A DNA stretch of 64,000 nucleotides from Petralouisia muris (GCF_004793545.1 NZ_SRYA01000021.1:20402-84401); one strand, 5' to 3'; shown: positions 48,066-57,941, counted from the stretch's first letter. Program-made: numbers and translations. The notes: generated by a model not told the origin, from the letters alone.

Positions 48066-48930
48066 ATGAAGGCAGTTTGCAGAACTTGTATGCATTCCTG
48101 TAATCTGTAATCTGGAATCTGGACAGAAGGGGATTTGCGGGGTCAGAAAAAATGAAGATGGGCGTATTGTGTCTGAAAATTATGGGTGTGTAACCGCCTT
48201 GGCTTTGGATCCGATTGAAAAAAAACCGTTGAACATGTTTCATCCTGGAAGCAGAATTTTATCTGTGGGCAGTTTCGGCTGCAATTTAAAGTGTCCATTT
48301 TGCCAGAATTATCAGATTTCCATGATGCGCCTTGAGGGAGACAAAGATGGTTTGCAGCCCAGAACGCCGGATATGATGCATATTTCTCCACAAGAACTGG
48401 CACGAAAGGCCCTGAAGTATCAAAAATCTGGAAATATTGGAGTGGCATTTACTTACAATGAGCCTTTGGTTGGATGGGAATATGTGCATGATACGGCAAA
48501 ACTGGTGAAAGCATATGGCATGAAAAATGTTCTGGTGACAAATGGGACAGCATCTATGGAAGTTTTGGAGGAAATTCTTCCTTTTATAGACGCGATGAAT
48601 ATTGATTTAAAGGGATTTGAAGAGGAGTATTATCACAAACTTGGAGGCAGTCTTCAGGCAGTTAAGGAATTTATCATCCGTGCTGCTGCAAAGTGTCATG
48701 TGGAACTTACCACCTTGATTGTGCCTGGCGAAAATGACAGTGATTCGGAGATAAGAGCGGAGGCTGAGTGGATTGCCAGGGAGGTTGGACAGCATATCCC
48801 GCTGCATATCACCCGTTTCTTTCCCCGTTATCATATGCAGGATAAAAGCGCCACAGATGTACAGCTAGTCTATCGCCTGGCAAATCTGGCGGGCAAATAT
48901 CTGGATCATGTATTTGTGGGAAATTGCTGA
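48066..48930 (+). pseudogene. AmmeMemoRadiSam radical SAM enzyme, frameshifted near the N-terminus
   Basis: An ATG at 48066 with GGGAGG upstream encodes MKAVCRTCMHSCNL and then hits TAA at 48108. Two tandem copies of TAATCTG (48101-48107, 48108-48114) are the cause: removing one restores HSCNLESGQKGICGVRKNED, the expected cysteine-rich start, in frame with the rest. Downstream the radical SAM CxxxCxxC motif SFGCNLKCPFCQNYQIS and the remaining TIM-barrel sequence are intact to 48930. A GTG at 48169 could give a 253-residue N-terminally short product. It may be a phase-variable, mutated or misread gene. Confidence 0.85.
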
Positions 48931-49041
48931 TATGATAAATGGATTACGAAAGCTTCGAAACAAAGCACATCCGCCCCGCACATATCCTTTGACTGCCATG
49001 ATATCCTTCACAGGAATCATTTTTATGAATCGTTTCATCTT

Positions 49042-49716
49042 TTACTCTCCCAGCAGGAATTCTACGAAATCCGCAGCCGCTTCCTTCTGGCCGGAATATT
49101 GGAACACAATAAGGTAAGCCGGGCCGCTGTTTGAATATCCATATGTTTCCAGCATTTTACTGTCTTCCACTCTTACTGCGTCTTCTTCGCAGATATCCGG
49201 ATGGGAAGCTACAAATTCCTCTCCCATCAGCTGTTCCACCGGAACCAGGAAATTTTCTTCTGCCGAATATTCCTGGTAAACGCTTTCCGGGCAGATAAAC
49301 AAATCCGCGGTATTGGCGCCCACCAGCGTAACCAGTTTCATCCGATTGGCGTAATCCATCTCTCCGGAACCGTCCTGACTGAGAAATCCCACTGAGGTAT
49401 CCAGAACATATTTATGCCGCCGATTGTCATCTCCCCGATACGCCTGAAAATGCTCCATCAAAGCAGCGTCGGTTTCCCCGCCGCCGATAACTGACGCATA
49501 GAGAATCGTTTCGTTCTGAAAACTGTCAATCCACATGACAATCCCTATCAGGAGCGCTATGGCTCCTGCAGCCACTGCAAGATGGAACTTATAATAAGTT
49601 AAAATATATTCCGCCTTTTTCTTTCCTTTCATAGACGCTAATTTTTCACGCTCCAGCTCCCGCTTTTCCTTACTTGTCATATCTGATTCATGCTTTTTCT
49701 GAAATTTCGTGTCCAT
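49042..49716 (-). CDS. Single-pass membrane protein of unknown function
   Basis: 224 residues from the ATG at 49716 (AGGAGGG upstream). A charged cytoplasmic N-terminus (KKHESDMTSKEKRELERE) leads to one transmembrane helix (about 48-68, FHLAVAAGAIALLIGIVMWI) and a 155-residue external domain (YASVIGGGETDAALMEHFQA, TADLFICPESVYQEYS). That domain faintly recalls solute-binding-type folds, but no family is recognised. Located after an ABC-F gene on the same strand. Confidence 0.75.
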   Translation of the reverse strand: MDTKFQKKHESDMTSKEKRELEREKLASMKGKKKAEYILTYYKFHLAVAAGAIALLIGIVMWIDSFQNETILYASVIGGGETDAALMEHFQAYRGDDNRRHKYVLDTSVGFLSQDGSGEMDYANRMKLVTLVGANTADLFICPESVYQEYSAEENFLVPVEQLMGEEFVASHPDICEEDAVRVEDSKMLETYGYSNSGPAYLIVFQYSGQKEAAADFVEFLLGE

Positions 49717-49788
49717 ATTCCCTCCTGATGATAATGCCTGAAACCTCTCTTCTGCTTTCCCACCGGACATTCCGGAATGAGCCTTTTG

Positions 49789-51627
49789 TCATGGGCCGCT
49801 CTGATCCTTGATTTTCTCCGCCAAATCATTTAAATACACCCAGCGTTCCATTTTCTCCTCCAGTTCTCCCTCTGTCTGGCTCTTTTCTTCCATCAATTCT
49901 GATAATTTTGCTGAATTCGTGGCATGTTCCATCATCTTTTGTTCCAGAAGTTCCAGCTTTTCCTCCAATGATGTTACTTCCTCTTCTATCCTGTCATATT
50001 CCCGTTGTTCCTTATAGGAAAATTTCAGCTTTTTTGGACTGGCGCCCGCCCTGGCCTTTCGGCCTTCCTGCCCTTTCTTTTTCTGTTCTTCAAACTTTTT
50101 ATTTCCCTGGTTCTTTTTATCCTGATCCGGCAATTGAAGTCGCCGTACTTCTTGGGCCCGCAGATAATCCAGATAGCCGCCCTCATACTGCTGCAAATGT
50201 CCATTCTCTTCAAAGGCAAAGATCCTGGTGGCCAGCCGTTCCAGAAAATACCTGTCATGGGACACAGTAATCACAATTCCATCAAAGGCGTCCAGATAAT
50301 CCTCCAATATTGTTAGTGTCCGAATATCCAAATCATTGGTGGGCTCATCCAAAATCAGGACATTGGGCGCTCCCATCAGAATCCGAAGGAGATACAGCCG
50401 CCTGCGTTCCCCGCCAGATAATTTCCCTATGGGAGTCCACTGCATGGTTCCATCAAAGAGAAAACGCTCCATCAGCATGGATGCGCTGATTTTTCCATCC
50501 CCTGTATCTATATATTCCGCCACTTCTCTGACATATGCAATGGCTGTCAGGGATTCTTCCATATGGGAATTATCTTGAGAAAAATAGCCGATTCTTACCG
50601 TCTCACCCATTTCAATGCTGCCGCCATCCGGGATAACCTGCCCCAGAATCAGCTTCAAAAGGGTAGTTTTCCCGCATCCATTGGGTCCCACAATGCCGAT
50701 TCTCTCTCCCTTAAGGAAGATGTAAGTAAAATCATGAATTAATTTCTTGTCTCCATATGATTTTAACAAGTTTTTTACCTCTATGGTCTTTTTTCCCATT
50801 CGGGAGGATACTGAAGACAGTTCTACTCCTTTTTCCTCCAGCGGGCCTTCTGCCGCAAGCATGTCCTCAATCCGCTGTATATGAGCCTTCTGCTTGGTGG
50901 ATCTGGCCCGTGCGCCCCTTGCCAGCCATGCCAGCTCCTTTTTCAGAATGCTTTTCCGCTTCCGCTCACTGGCCTGCTCCATACTCTGTCTTTGCATTTT
51001 CAACGCCACATAATCTGCATAACTTCCCGGATAACTATAGATTTTCCCATATTCCACCTCCACAATCCGGTCCACAATCCGATCCAGAAAATACCGATCG
51101 TGGGTTACCATCACAAGGGCTCCCCGGAATTTCACCAGATATTCCTCCAGCCATCCAGACATCTCACTGTCCAAATGGTTGGTGGGCTCGTCCAGAATCA
51201 GGATTTCCACCGGCTGCAGCAGGATATTTACCAACGCCACCCGCTTTTTCTGACCTCCGGATAAATATTTTACCTGCCGATCCATATCTTCAAATCCCAG
51301 CCGGTTCAGCATGGATCTGGCTTCTCCCTCCAGCACCCCATCCTGAATATCCAGGCCCTTTAAGGCAGATTTTAAAAGGCTGTCAGTATCCTCTAAGGAA
51401 GGAGTCTGTGCCAGGTAAGCCGTTTTCACATGATTTCCCATAACAACGGCGCCCTGATCCGGTTCTTCCGTTCCTGCAATAATTTTAAGCAGCGTGGATT
51501 TTCCCATGCCGTTAATCCCGATTACTCCTACCTTTTCCCCTTCCTGGAGACTGAATGCGGCGTCTTTTAACAAAATACGCTCTTCCGTGTAAGCTTTTTG
51601 TAAATGTTCTGCAGTTAATATATTCAT
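49789..51627 (-). CDS. ABC-F family ATPase
   Basis: 612 residues with two ABC domains and no membrane segment: first Walker A GINGMGKSTLLKIIAG, signature YLSGGQKKRVAL and ILDEPTNHLD; second GPNGCGKTTLLKLILG, KLSGGERRRLYLL and ILDEPTNDLD. An arm/linker with RARSTKQKA separates them, and a C-terminal coiled coil (about 520-600) follows. ABC-F proteins act on ribosomes, in translation or antibiotic protection. The subfamily cannot be assigned safely. Confidence 0.93.
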   Translation of the reverse strand: MNILTAEHLQKAYTEERILLKDAAFSLQEGEKVGVIGINGMGKSTLLKIIAGTEEPDQGAVVMGNHVKTAYLAQTPSLEDTDSLLKSALKGLDIQDGVLEGEARSMLNRLGFEDMDRQVKYLSGGQKKRVALVNILLQPVEILILDEPTNHLDSEMSGWLEEYLVKFRGALVMVTHDRYFLDRIVDRIVEVEYGKIYSYPGSYADYVALKMQRQSMEQASERKRKSILKKELAWLARGARARSTKQKAHIQRIEDMLAAEGPLEEKGVELSSVSSRMGKKTIEVKNLLKSYGDKKLIHDFTYIFLKGERIGIVGPNGCGKTTLLKLILGQVIPDGGSIEMGETVRIGYFSQDNSHMEESLTAIAYVREVAEYIDTGDGKISASMLMERFLFDGTMQWTPIGKLSGGERRRLYLLRILMGAPNVLILDEPTNDLDIRTLTILEDYLDAFDGIVITVSHDRYFLERLATRIFAFEENGHLQQYEGGYLDYLRAQEVRRLQLPDQDKKNQGNKKFEEQKKKGQEGRKARAGASPKKLKFSYKEQREYDRIEEEVTSLEEKLELLEQKMMEHATNSAKLSELMEEKSQTEGELEEKMERWVYLNDLAEKIKDQSGP

Positions 51628-51639
51628 GGTTTTCTCCTG

Positions 51640-52842
51640 TTACCTCTCCTGACACACCTGAAAAATATAGAATTTCAGATAATAAGATTCCTCCGCCGCC
51701 CATAAAATAGGATGATCCGGCGCCTGAGTCCGAAACTCCACCTGTCTGAGCCGCCGATGCACATGATCCGCTGCCTGATGAATGGTCTTTGCAAACAGTT
51801 CTGCATCCATAAAGTGGGAACAGGAGCAGGTAGCCAAATATCCTCCGTCCTTTACCAGCTTCATGGCTCGCAGATTGATTTCCCGATAGCCTTTCACTGC
51901 ATTTTTGACGGAATTTCTGGATTTGGTAAATGCCGGCGGGTCCAAAATCACCACATCATAAGTTTCTCCCCGCCGTTCTAATTCCGGCAGCAGCTCAAAC
52001 ACATCCGCACAGGCGAATTTCACCCGGTCAGACAATCCATTTAAAGCCGCATTTTCCTCTGCCTGCCGGACGGCAAGCTGGGAAGCGTCCACCCCCAGCA
52101 CACTGCCTGCCCCTGCAATTCCTGCATTTAAAGCAAAAGAACCTGTATGGGTGAAGCAGTCCAGTACCTTGCCATTCCGGCACAAAGGCTGAATAGCTTT
52201 CCGATTGTATTTCTGATCCAGGAAAAATCCCGTTTTCTGCCCATCCTTTACATCCACCAGATAACGGACTCCGTTTTCTGAAATTTCCACCTTTGTATCA
52301 AACTCAGGCCCCAGAAAGCTCTTTTTCAGCTCCAGCCCTTCCTGCTTTCTTACCTTTGCATCGCTGCGCTCATAAACGCCCCGAATCCGGATTCCGTCTT
52401 CTGCCAGGCACTCTTTCAAATCCGAAATAATTTCCTCTTTGAACCGATCAATGCCCAGGGCCAAAGACTGTACCACCAGCACATCAGAAAATTTATCTAT
52501 TACCAGTCCCGGCAGCCAGTCCGCCTCCCCGAAAATCACCCTGCAGGAACTGGTATCTACGGTCTTCTTCCGGTATTCCCAGGCATTCCTTACACGCATT
52601 TTTATAAAATCCTGATTTATTTTCTGTTCTTTTTTTCGAGTCATCATGCGGATACGAATTTTAGAATTAGTATTCATAAATCCCCTTCCCATGGGATAGC
52701 CGTCAAAATCACGGACTGTCACTATATCTCCATTGATAAAGTCTCCCGCTGCAGACTCTATCTCATTATCATAAATCCACAACCCGCCGGATTTAAGGGT
52801 TCTTCCCCCGCCCTTTTTCAGGGTAACTATTGCTTCACTCAT
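51640..52842 (-). CDS. RlmI-like class I rRNA methyltransferase
   Basis: 400 residues. An N-terminal PUA-like domain (LKKGGGRTLKSGGLWIYDNE, DFINGDIVTVRDFDGYPMGR) precedes a Rossmann methyltransferase with FLDQKYNRKAI, VLDCFTHTGSFALNAGIAGA and the catalytic-type motif VVILDPPAFTKS. RlmI relatives make 5-methylcytosine in 23S rRNA. It is 12 bp from the ABC-F gene on the same strand. Confidence 0.92.
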   Translation of the reverse strand: MSEAIVTLKKGGGRTLKSGGLWIYDNEIESAAGDFINGDIVTVRDFDGYPMGRGFMNTNSKIRIRMMTRKKEQKINQDFIKMRVRNAWEYRKKTVDTSSCRVIFGEADWLPGLVIDKFSDVLVVQSLALGIDRFKEEIISDLKECLAEDGIRIRGVYERSDAKVRKQEGLELKKSFLGPEFDTKVEISENGVRYLVDVKDGQKTGFFLDQKYNRKAIQPLCRNGKVLDCFTHTGSFALNAGIAGAGSVLGVDASQLAVRQAEENAALNGLSDRVKFACADVFELLPELERRGETYDVVILDPPAFTKSRNSVKNAVKGYREINLRAMKLVKDGGYLATCSCSHFMDAELFAKTIHQAADHVHRRLRQVEFRTQAPDHPILWAAEESYYLKFYIFQVCQER

Positions 52843-52988
52843 GAAATCTGTCCTCTCCTGAACTGCTGCCTATCTTTTCTTTTCTTCCTATCAAATTTAT
52901 CACAGTCTCACAATGTTCGCAACTAGGAAAATCACTATCCAAGAAAAATATTTTCTCGATATACCTTCACCGGGAAATAGCCTCATTC

Positions 52989-53020
52989 AAAAAGGAGCTG
53001 TCGGTTTTTTCAACAGCCCC
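52989..53020 (-). terminator. Terminator of larE
   Basis: On the minus strand GGGGCTGTTG (53020-53011) pairs fully, with two G-U pairs, with CGACAGCTCC (53003-52994) around an A-rich loop and is followed by TTTTTGAATG. It lies 23 bp after the larE stop. The core resembles the GGGCTGTCGG ends of the two 96-bp elements. Confidence 0.8.
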
Positions 53021-53042
53021 TTTTGGTTTTTCTCATATTTCT

Positions 53043-53891
53043 TCAATCTGTCTCAGTTTTTTTCAGCGTCTCATTCATGCTTCCGGTCCGATATCCTGTC
53101 AAATCCATAGAAACATAAGTAAATCCATATTCCCGAAACTGTTTTGTAACCTGATTTCTGACATCCTCCCGCATCAGCTTCGGAAAATCTTCCGGTAAAA
53201 CCTCAATTCTCGCCATCCTTCCATGCATACGGACGCGAAACTGGGAAAATCCCAACTGCAGCAAGAATTCTTCTGCCTTTCCCACCATGGCAAGCTTTTC
53301 AGCAGTAATGGCCTCTCCATAGGGAAAACGGGAAGCAAGACAGGCAAAGGAGGGTTTTTCCCAGGCAGCAAGCCCCATTTTTTTTGACAACAGGCGGATT
53401 TCCTCTTTCGTCAGTCCGGCTTCCCTTAAAGGGCTTTTGACGCCTAATTCCGCCACTGCCTGCATTCCTGGCCTGTAATCTCCCTCATCATCTGCATTGG
53501 AGCCTTCTGCCACACAGGACATTTGATTCTCTTTTGCAATGCTTTGAATCTGAAGCAGCAGCTGTTTCTTGCAGATATAGCACCGGTTAGGGGGATTTTT
53601 GCTGAATCCTTCCATTTCCAGTTCCTTTGATTCAAAAACAACCTGCCGGATTCCTTCTTTTCTGCAGAATTCTTTAGCCTCCTCCAATTCTCTGCCTGGA
53701 AAGGAAGCAGAGCTGGCTGTCACTGCAATTACCTTCCCGCCCAGAACCTCATGAGCGATTTTCAGCAAAAACGTGGAATCCACTCCGCTGGAAAAGGCAA
53801 CGGCAACGCTGCCAAGTTCTGTAAGGCGCCGCTTCAGGAATTCCAGCTTCTGCTGCGTTTGGGGCAAAATCTGAAATTTGTTTTCTTCCAT
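53043..53891 (-). CDS. larE: LarE-like ATP-dependent sacrificial sulfur transferase
   Basis: 282 residues: N-terminal PP-loop AFSSGVDSTFLLKIA, CYICKKQL and GSNADDEGDYRPG, and FACLASRFPYG with Cys184, corresponding to the cysteine sacrificed by LarE to make the nickel-pincer cofactor of lactate racemase. LarA, LarB and LarC are not in the window, so the cofactor client is unseen. It follows ptsI by 5 bp and probably shares the fructose operon transcript. Confidence 0.88.
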   Translation of the reverse strand: MEENKFQILPQTQQKLEFLKRRLTELGSVAVAFSSGVDSTFLLKIAHEVLGGKVIAVTASSASFPGRELEEAKEFCRKEGIRQVVFESKELEMEGFSKNPPNRCYICKKQLLLQIQSIAKENQMSCVAEGSNADDEGDYRPGMQAVAELGVKSPLREAGLTKEEIRLLSKKMGLAAWEKPSFACLASRFPYGEAITAEKLAMVGKAEEFLLQLGFSQFRVRMHGRMARIEVLPEDFPKLMREDVRNQVTKQFREYGFTYVSMDLTGYRTGSMNETLKKTETD

Positions 53892-53896
53892 GCTTT

Positions 53897-55525
53897 TTAT
53901 TTACTGGTATCCGTCTCCCGTATAATTTTTCTCACCCTAAGCACCATCGCTGGTGATACGGACAATTCATCCACTCCCATTTTCAGGAAAGTCTCTGTCA
54001 AGCTTAAATCAGCCCCTAATTCTCCGCAGATGCCTGCCCAAATGCCTGCCGCATGGGCATTCTTCACTACCGTTTCAATCATTTTAAGGATTGCCGGATG
54101 ATGGGCGTTATAGAAATCACCCAGTTTTGCATTCTGCCTGTCGATGGCAAGGGTATACTGGGTCAGATCGTTGGTTCCGATGCTGAAAAAGTCCACTTCC
54201 TTTGCCAGCTCATCGCTGACTATAACGGCTGCCGGCGTCTCAATCATCACACCCAGCTCCACATCTTTAAAGGGGACTGAAAGCTCTGTCAGCTCTGCTT
54301 TCACTTCCTCCACAATCTTCTTGATTTTCCTTACTTCCTCCACGGAAATAATCATGGGGAACATAATGGCTATCTGGCCGTAATTGGATGCACGGTACAA
54401 AGCGCGCAGCTGCGTCTTGAATATTTCAGGCTGCTTTAAGCAGATACGGATCGCCCGGTAGCCCATTGCAGGGTTCTCTTCCTTGTCCAGATTGAAATAA
54501 TCCACCGTCTTATCCGCACCGATATCCAGAGTGCGTATAATAACCTTCTTCCCGGCCATATTTTCTGCAACCGCTTTGTAAGCCTTGAACTGTTCTTCCT
54601 CCGTCGGGAAATCCTCGCTTTCCAGATACAGGAATTCACTCCGAAACAGGCCAATTCCCTTTGCGTCATTGCGGAGCACATTCGCCACGTCCCCGGGATT
54701 TCCAATATTAGCATAGAGTTTTAGCTGTTTTCCATCCAGAGTCACATCCTCTTTGCCCTTCAGCTGCTGCAGCAGTTCCTTTTCCGCCAGACATTCTGCC
54801 AGCTTTTTCTCCATCACCTTAGAGGTTTCTTCATCCGGATCTACATAAATATCTCCGGTAAATCCATCTACAATCACAGTTTTTCCATTATATTCCGGAT
54901 CCAGACCGATATCTGCCTGAATCACTGCCGGGATATCCATGGTTCTGGCCAGAATTGCCGTATGGGAGTTGGCAGAACCCTGCTGAGTTACAATGGCGAG
55001 CAGTTTATCCTTCTCAAACTGAACGGTTTCACTGGGGGCAAGATCCTCTGCAACAATCACAACCGGCTCCTGGAAAACATCCAGGCTGCTCTGAGAATCT
55101 GTTAAAATACTGATTAACCGCTCAGAAATGTCACGGACGTCCGCTGCACGCCCCTGCATATAAGCGTCATCCATGGCTGCAAACATTTCTGCAAAATTGT
55201 CGCTGGTCTGGGCTACGGCAAACTCTGCATTAATCTGCTGCTCTTTTATCATGTAATGGATCGAATCCTGATAATCCAAATCCTCCAGCATCATCTGATG
55301 CACTTCAAAAATCATGGCGTTGGCTTCTCCCACATCCTTCAGGGCTTTCTCATATAACCCCTGGAGCTGCTCTAACGCCTTCTCCTTTGCCTTTTCAAAC
55401 CGCTCTGTTTCTTTCTCAACATCCTCAATGTGCCGCCGTTCCACTTTATTCTCATTTTTCTTAAAAATAAAAAGCTTTCCAATCGCCACACCGCCAAATA
55501 CGCTGCTCCCACTGAATTTTAACAT
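53897..55525 (-). CDS. ptsI: PTS enzyme I
   Basis: 542 residues. The N-terminal swivelling domain holds the active His in QQGSANSHTAILARTMDIP; the C-terminal PEP-binding barrel has GLFRSEFLYL, GYRAIRICL, IMFPMI and GVMIETPAAV. Enzyme I passes phosphate from PEP to HPr. It lies downstream of the HPr gene within the fructose operon, so the general PTS proteins are made together with FruA. Confidence 0.96.
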   Translation of the reverse strand: MLKFSGSSVFGGVAIGKLFIFKKNENKVERRHIEDVEKETERFEKAKEKALEQLQGLYEKALKDVGEANAMIFEVHQMMLEDLDYQDSIHYMIKEQQINAEFAVAQTSDNFAEMFAAMDDAYMQGRAADVRDISERLISILTDSQSSLDVFQEPVVIVAEDLAPSETVQFEKDKLLAIVTQQGSANSHTAILARTMDIPAVIQADIGLDPEYNGKTVIVDGFTGDIYVDPDEETSKVMEKKLAECLAEKELLQQLKGKEDVTLDGKQLKLYANIGNPGDVANVLRNDAKGIGLFRSEFLYLESEDFPTEEEQFKAYKAVAENMAGKKVIIRTLDIGADKTVDYFNLDKEENPAMGYRAIRICLKQPEIFKTQLRALYRASNYGQIAIMFPMIISVEEVRKIKKIVEEVKAELTELSVPFKDVELGVMIETPAAVIVSDELAKEVDFFSIGTNDLTQYTLAIDRQNAKLGDFYNAHHPAILKMIETVVKNAHAAGIWAGICGELGADLSLTETFLKMGVDELSVSPAMVLRVRKIIRETDTSK

Positions 55526-55610
55526 TTGGCTTCTCCTTTCTATCTAAAAATTCAGGCAACTGCAAAGCCTTCTGATTCCGGCTTTACAATTACCTGTCTT
55601 TCATTCTATT

Positions 55611-55868
55611 TTACAGATTTTCTTTGAAAAACGCTTCTAATGCAGTGAAAGCTTCTTCCTCGTCGTCGCCTTCAATTTTCAATGTTACTGTATTGTCTTT
55701 TTTCACTCCAAGGCTCATGATTCCGAAAATTCTCTTTGCATCTACTTCCTTGCCATCCTTCGCAATCGTGATCTTGCTTGCAAATTTCCCTGCTTCTTTG
55801 ACAAAAAGTCCTGCCGGTCTTGCATGGATTCCTTCTGGATCTGTAATGGTGTAGTCAAATGTTTTCAT
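55611..55868 (-). CDS. ptsH: HPr phosphocarrier protein lacking Ser46
   Basis: 85 residues with the phosphorylatable His15 in PEGIHARPAGL. Aligned without gaps to B. subtilis HPr, the regulatory position 46 is Arg (DAKRIFGIM), not Ser, while Ser52 is in the usual MSLG. It can carry PTS phosphate but not receive HprK phosphorylation at Ser46. Located between fruA and ptsI, 69 bp after fruA and 85 bp before ptsI. Confidence 0.95.
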   Translation of the reverse strand: MKTFDYTITDPEGIHARPAGLFVKEAGKFASKITIAKDGKEVDAKRIFGIMSLGVKKDNTVTLKIEGDDEEEAFTALEAFFKENL

Positions 55869-55937
55869 AATCTTAATCTCCTTTTCTATATATTGTAAGT
55901 GTATTATAATATATTTGTCTGATTTTTTCCAGAGCGT

Positions 55938-57863
55938 TTATGCTGCTGTTTGATCCTTTTTTAATGCGCCAAGCAACAGAGCCCCCACAATGGTTCCTAC
56001 AACCAGTGATAAAATATACATTACGGTATTGCCGACTACCGGAAATACGAAGATACCGCCGTGGGGCGCCATCAGGGTACAGTTAAACGCCATCGAAACA
56101 GCTCCTGCCACCCCTGAGCCAATCATCATTGCTGGGATCACATGAAGGGGATCTGAGGCTGCAAATGGTATGGCTCCCTCGGAAATAAAGGACAATCCCA
56201 TAATAAAGTTGGTAGGACCAGATTTGCGTTCTTCTTCGGTAAATTTCTTTTTAAATAACAGTGTCGCCAGGGCTATGGCGCATGGAGGCACCATTCCGCC
56301 AATCATAACCGCCGCCATAATATTGTAATTTCCTGCTGCAATGGAAGCAGTGCCAAACACGTAAGCCGCTTTGTTGATAGGCCCTCCTAAATCTGCTGCC
56401 ATCATCGCGCCCAGAATAATTCCTAACAGCACAGAACTTGTGCCGTTCATACTGGACAACCCGTTGTTCAAAAGGGTATTCAGCGCCCCAACAGGAGGCT
56501 CAATCACAAAATTCATGATAAGTCCCATAAAAAACACGCCAAGAAGGGGATAGAGCAGAATCGTCTTGATGCCGTCCAGACTTTCCGGCAGCTTTTCCAA
56601 TAGCTTCTTTAACCCTATTATTAAATATCCTGCCAGAAATCCTGCTGCCAAAGCGCCCAGAAAACCGCTTTTTCCGCCGGCTGCAATGGAACCTCCTACC
56701 ACTCCCACCACTAATCCAGGGCGATCTGCTATACTCATAGCGATAAATCCTGCCAGAATCGGAAGCATAAATCCAAACGCCCCGTCGCCGATTCCTTTAA
56801 ACAGTGCAGCTGCAGAGGTAATCGTTCCGAAATTTCCCCGTTCTTCCGGCGAAAGCGCAGACAAATCTACACTCATGCCGTCAATCAGGAATGCAATGGC
56901 AATCAGGATGCCGCCGCCTACCACAAAAGGAAGCATATGGGAAACCCCATTCATCAGATGCTTGTAAATCATGTGGCCTGCGCTTTCTTTTCCGCTGCCG
57001 CCGGAAGCTGCTGCCGCCGTCTTGTTTCCGGAATGATAGATTTCCACATTTCCACTTTCCGCCAGACGGATTAACTCCTCCGCTTTGTTGATTCCATCCG
57101 ACACCTGTCTTACAATCACCTTTTTCCCATCAAAACGATCCATGGGAACATTAGTATCCACACAGACGATAATGCAATCCGCCTCTGCGATCTCTGCATC
57201 TGTCAGTACATTTTTGGCTCCGCCGGAACCCCTGGTTTCCACCTTGATGGAGAATCCAAGTTCTTTTGCTTTCTTCTCCAATGCCTCAGCTGCCATATAT
57301 GTATGAGCGATTCCCGTGGGACAAGCAGTAACGCCTAACAGCTTCAGACCCTTCTTCTCCTGGGGTGCAGGCGCAGGTTCTGCTTTGGCCTGTTCTTCAG
57401 CCAATTTGGCCTGTTCCGCTGCATCCACATAGCCCAGAAATTCTTCTGTCGTTTTGGCATTCCGCAATTTCTGTGTAAATTCTTCATCCATCAGCAATAC
57501 AGACAACCGGCTTAACACATCCAGATGCACGTTATCCTTGGTATTGGGGGCTGCGATCAGGAAAATCAAATCTGCAGGCGCTCCATCCAAAGACTCATAA
57601 TCCACACCGTCTTTTAACACCATAGCTGCCAGCCCCGGCGCCTTTACCGCCTCACACTTTCCGTGAGGAATGGCAATGCCCTCTCCAATTCCTGTGGTGC
57701 CTTCTTCTTCCCGTTTTAAAACCTGTGCTTTGTAAGCTTCTTTATCTGCAATTTTTCCTGTGGCCGCCATCAAATCCACCATTTTGTCAATAGCTTCTCT
57801 CTTAGAAGCAGCCTGGCCGTTCAGTTCAATTCCTTCTTTTACCAATAAATCTGTAATTTTCAT
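55938..57863 (-). CDS. fruA: Fructose-specific PTS enzyme IIABC
   Basis: 641 residues from the ATG at 57863 (AAGGAGG upstream). IIA domain with His in GIAIPHGKCEAV, IIB with Cys in VTACPTGIAHTYMAAEAL, and a IIC membrane domain of about 340 residues with GGSIAAGGKSGFLGALAAGF and DLGGPINKAAYVFG. It imports fructose and phosphorylates it at C1. A Pro/Ala/Glu linker separates IIA and IIB. FruK follows upstream. Confidence 0.95.
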   Translation of the reverse strand: MKITDLLVKEGIELNGQAASKREAIDKMVDLMAATGKIADKEAYKAQVLKREEEGTTGIGEGIAIPHGKCEAVKAPGLAAMVLKDGVDYESLDGAPADLIFLIAAPNTKDNVHLDVLSRLSVLLMDEEFTQKLRNAKTTEEFLGYVDAAEQAKLAEEQAKAEPAPAPQEKKGLKLLGVTACPTGIAHTYMAAEALEKKAKELGFSIKVETRGSGGAKNVLTDAEIAEADCIIVCVDTNVPMDRFDGKKVIVRQVSDGINKAEELIRLAESGNVEIYHSGNKTAAAASGGSGKESAGHMIYKHLMNGVSHMLPFVVGGGILIAIAFLIDGMSVDLSALSPEERGNFGTITSAAALFKGIGDGAFGFMLPILAGFIAMSIADRPGLVVGVVGGSIAAGGKSGFLGALAAGFLAGYLIIGLKKLLEKLPESLDGIKTILLYPLLGVFFMGLIMNFVIEPPVGALNTLLNNGLSSMNGTSSVLLGIILGAMMAADLGGPINKAAYVFGTASIAAGNYNIMAAVMIGGMVPPCAIALATLLFKKKFTEEERKSGPTNFIMGLSFISEGAIPFAASDPLHVIPAMMIGSGVAGAVSMAFNCTLMAPHGGIFVFPVVGNTVMYILSLVVGTIVGALLLGALKKDQTAA

Positions 57864-57941
57864 GACAGACCTCCTTATTTTACGATTTTCATTCATTCTA
57901 CACTGAACCTTCTACCCTGTTTTCCGCTGCAAACCAATTAT

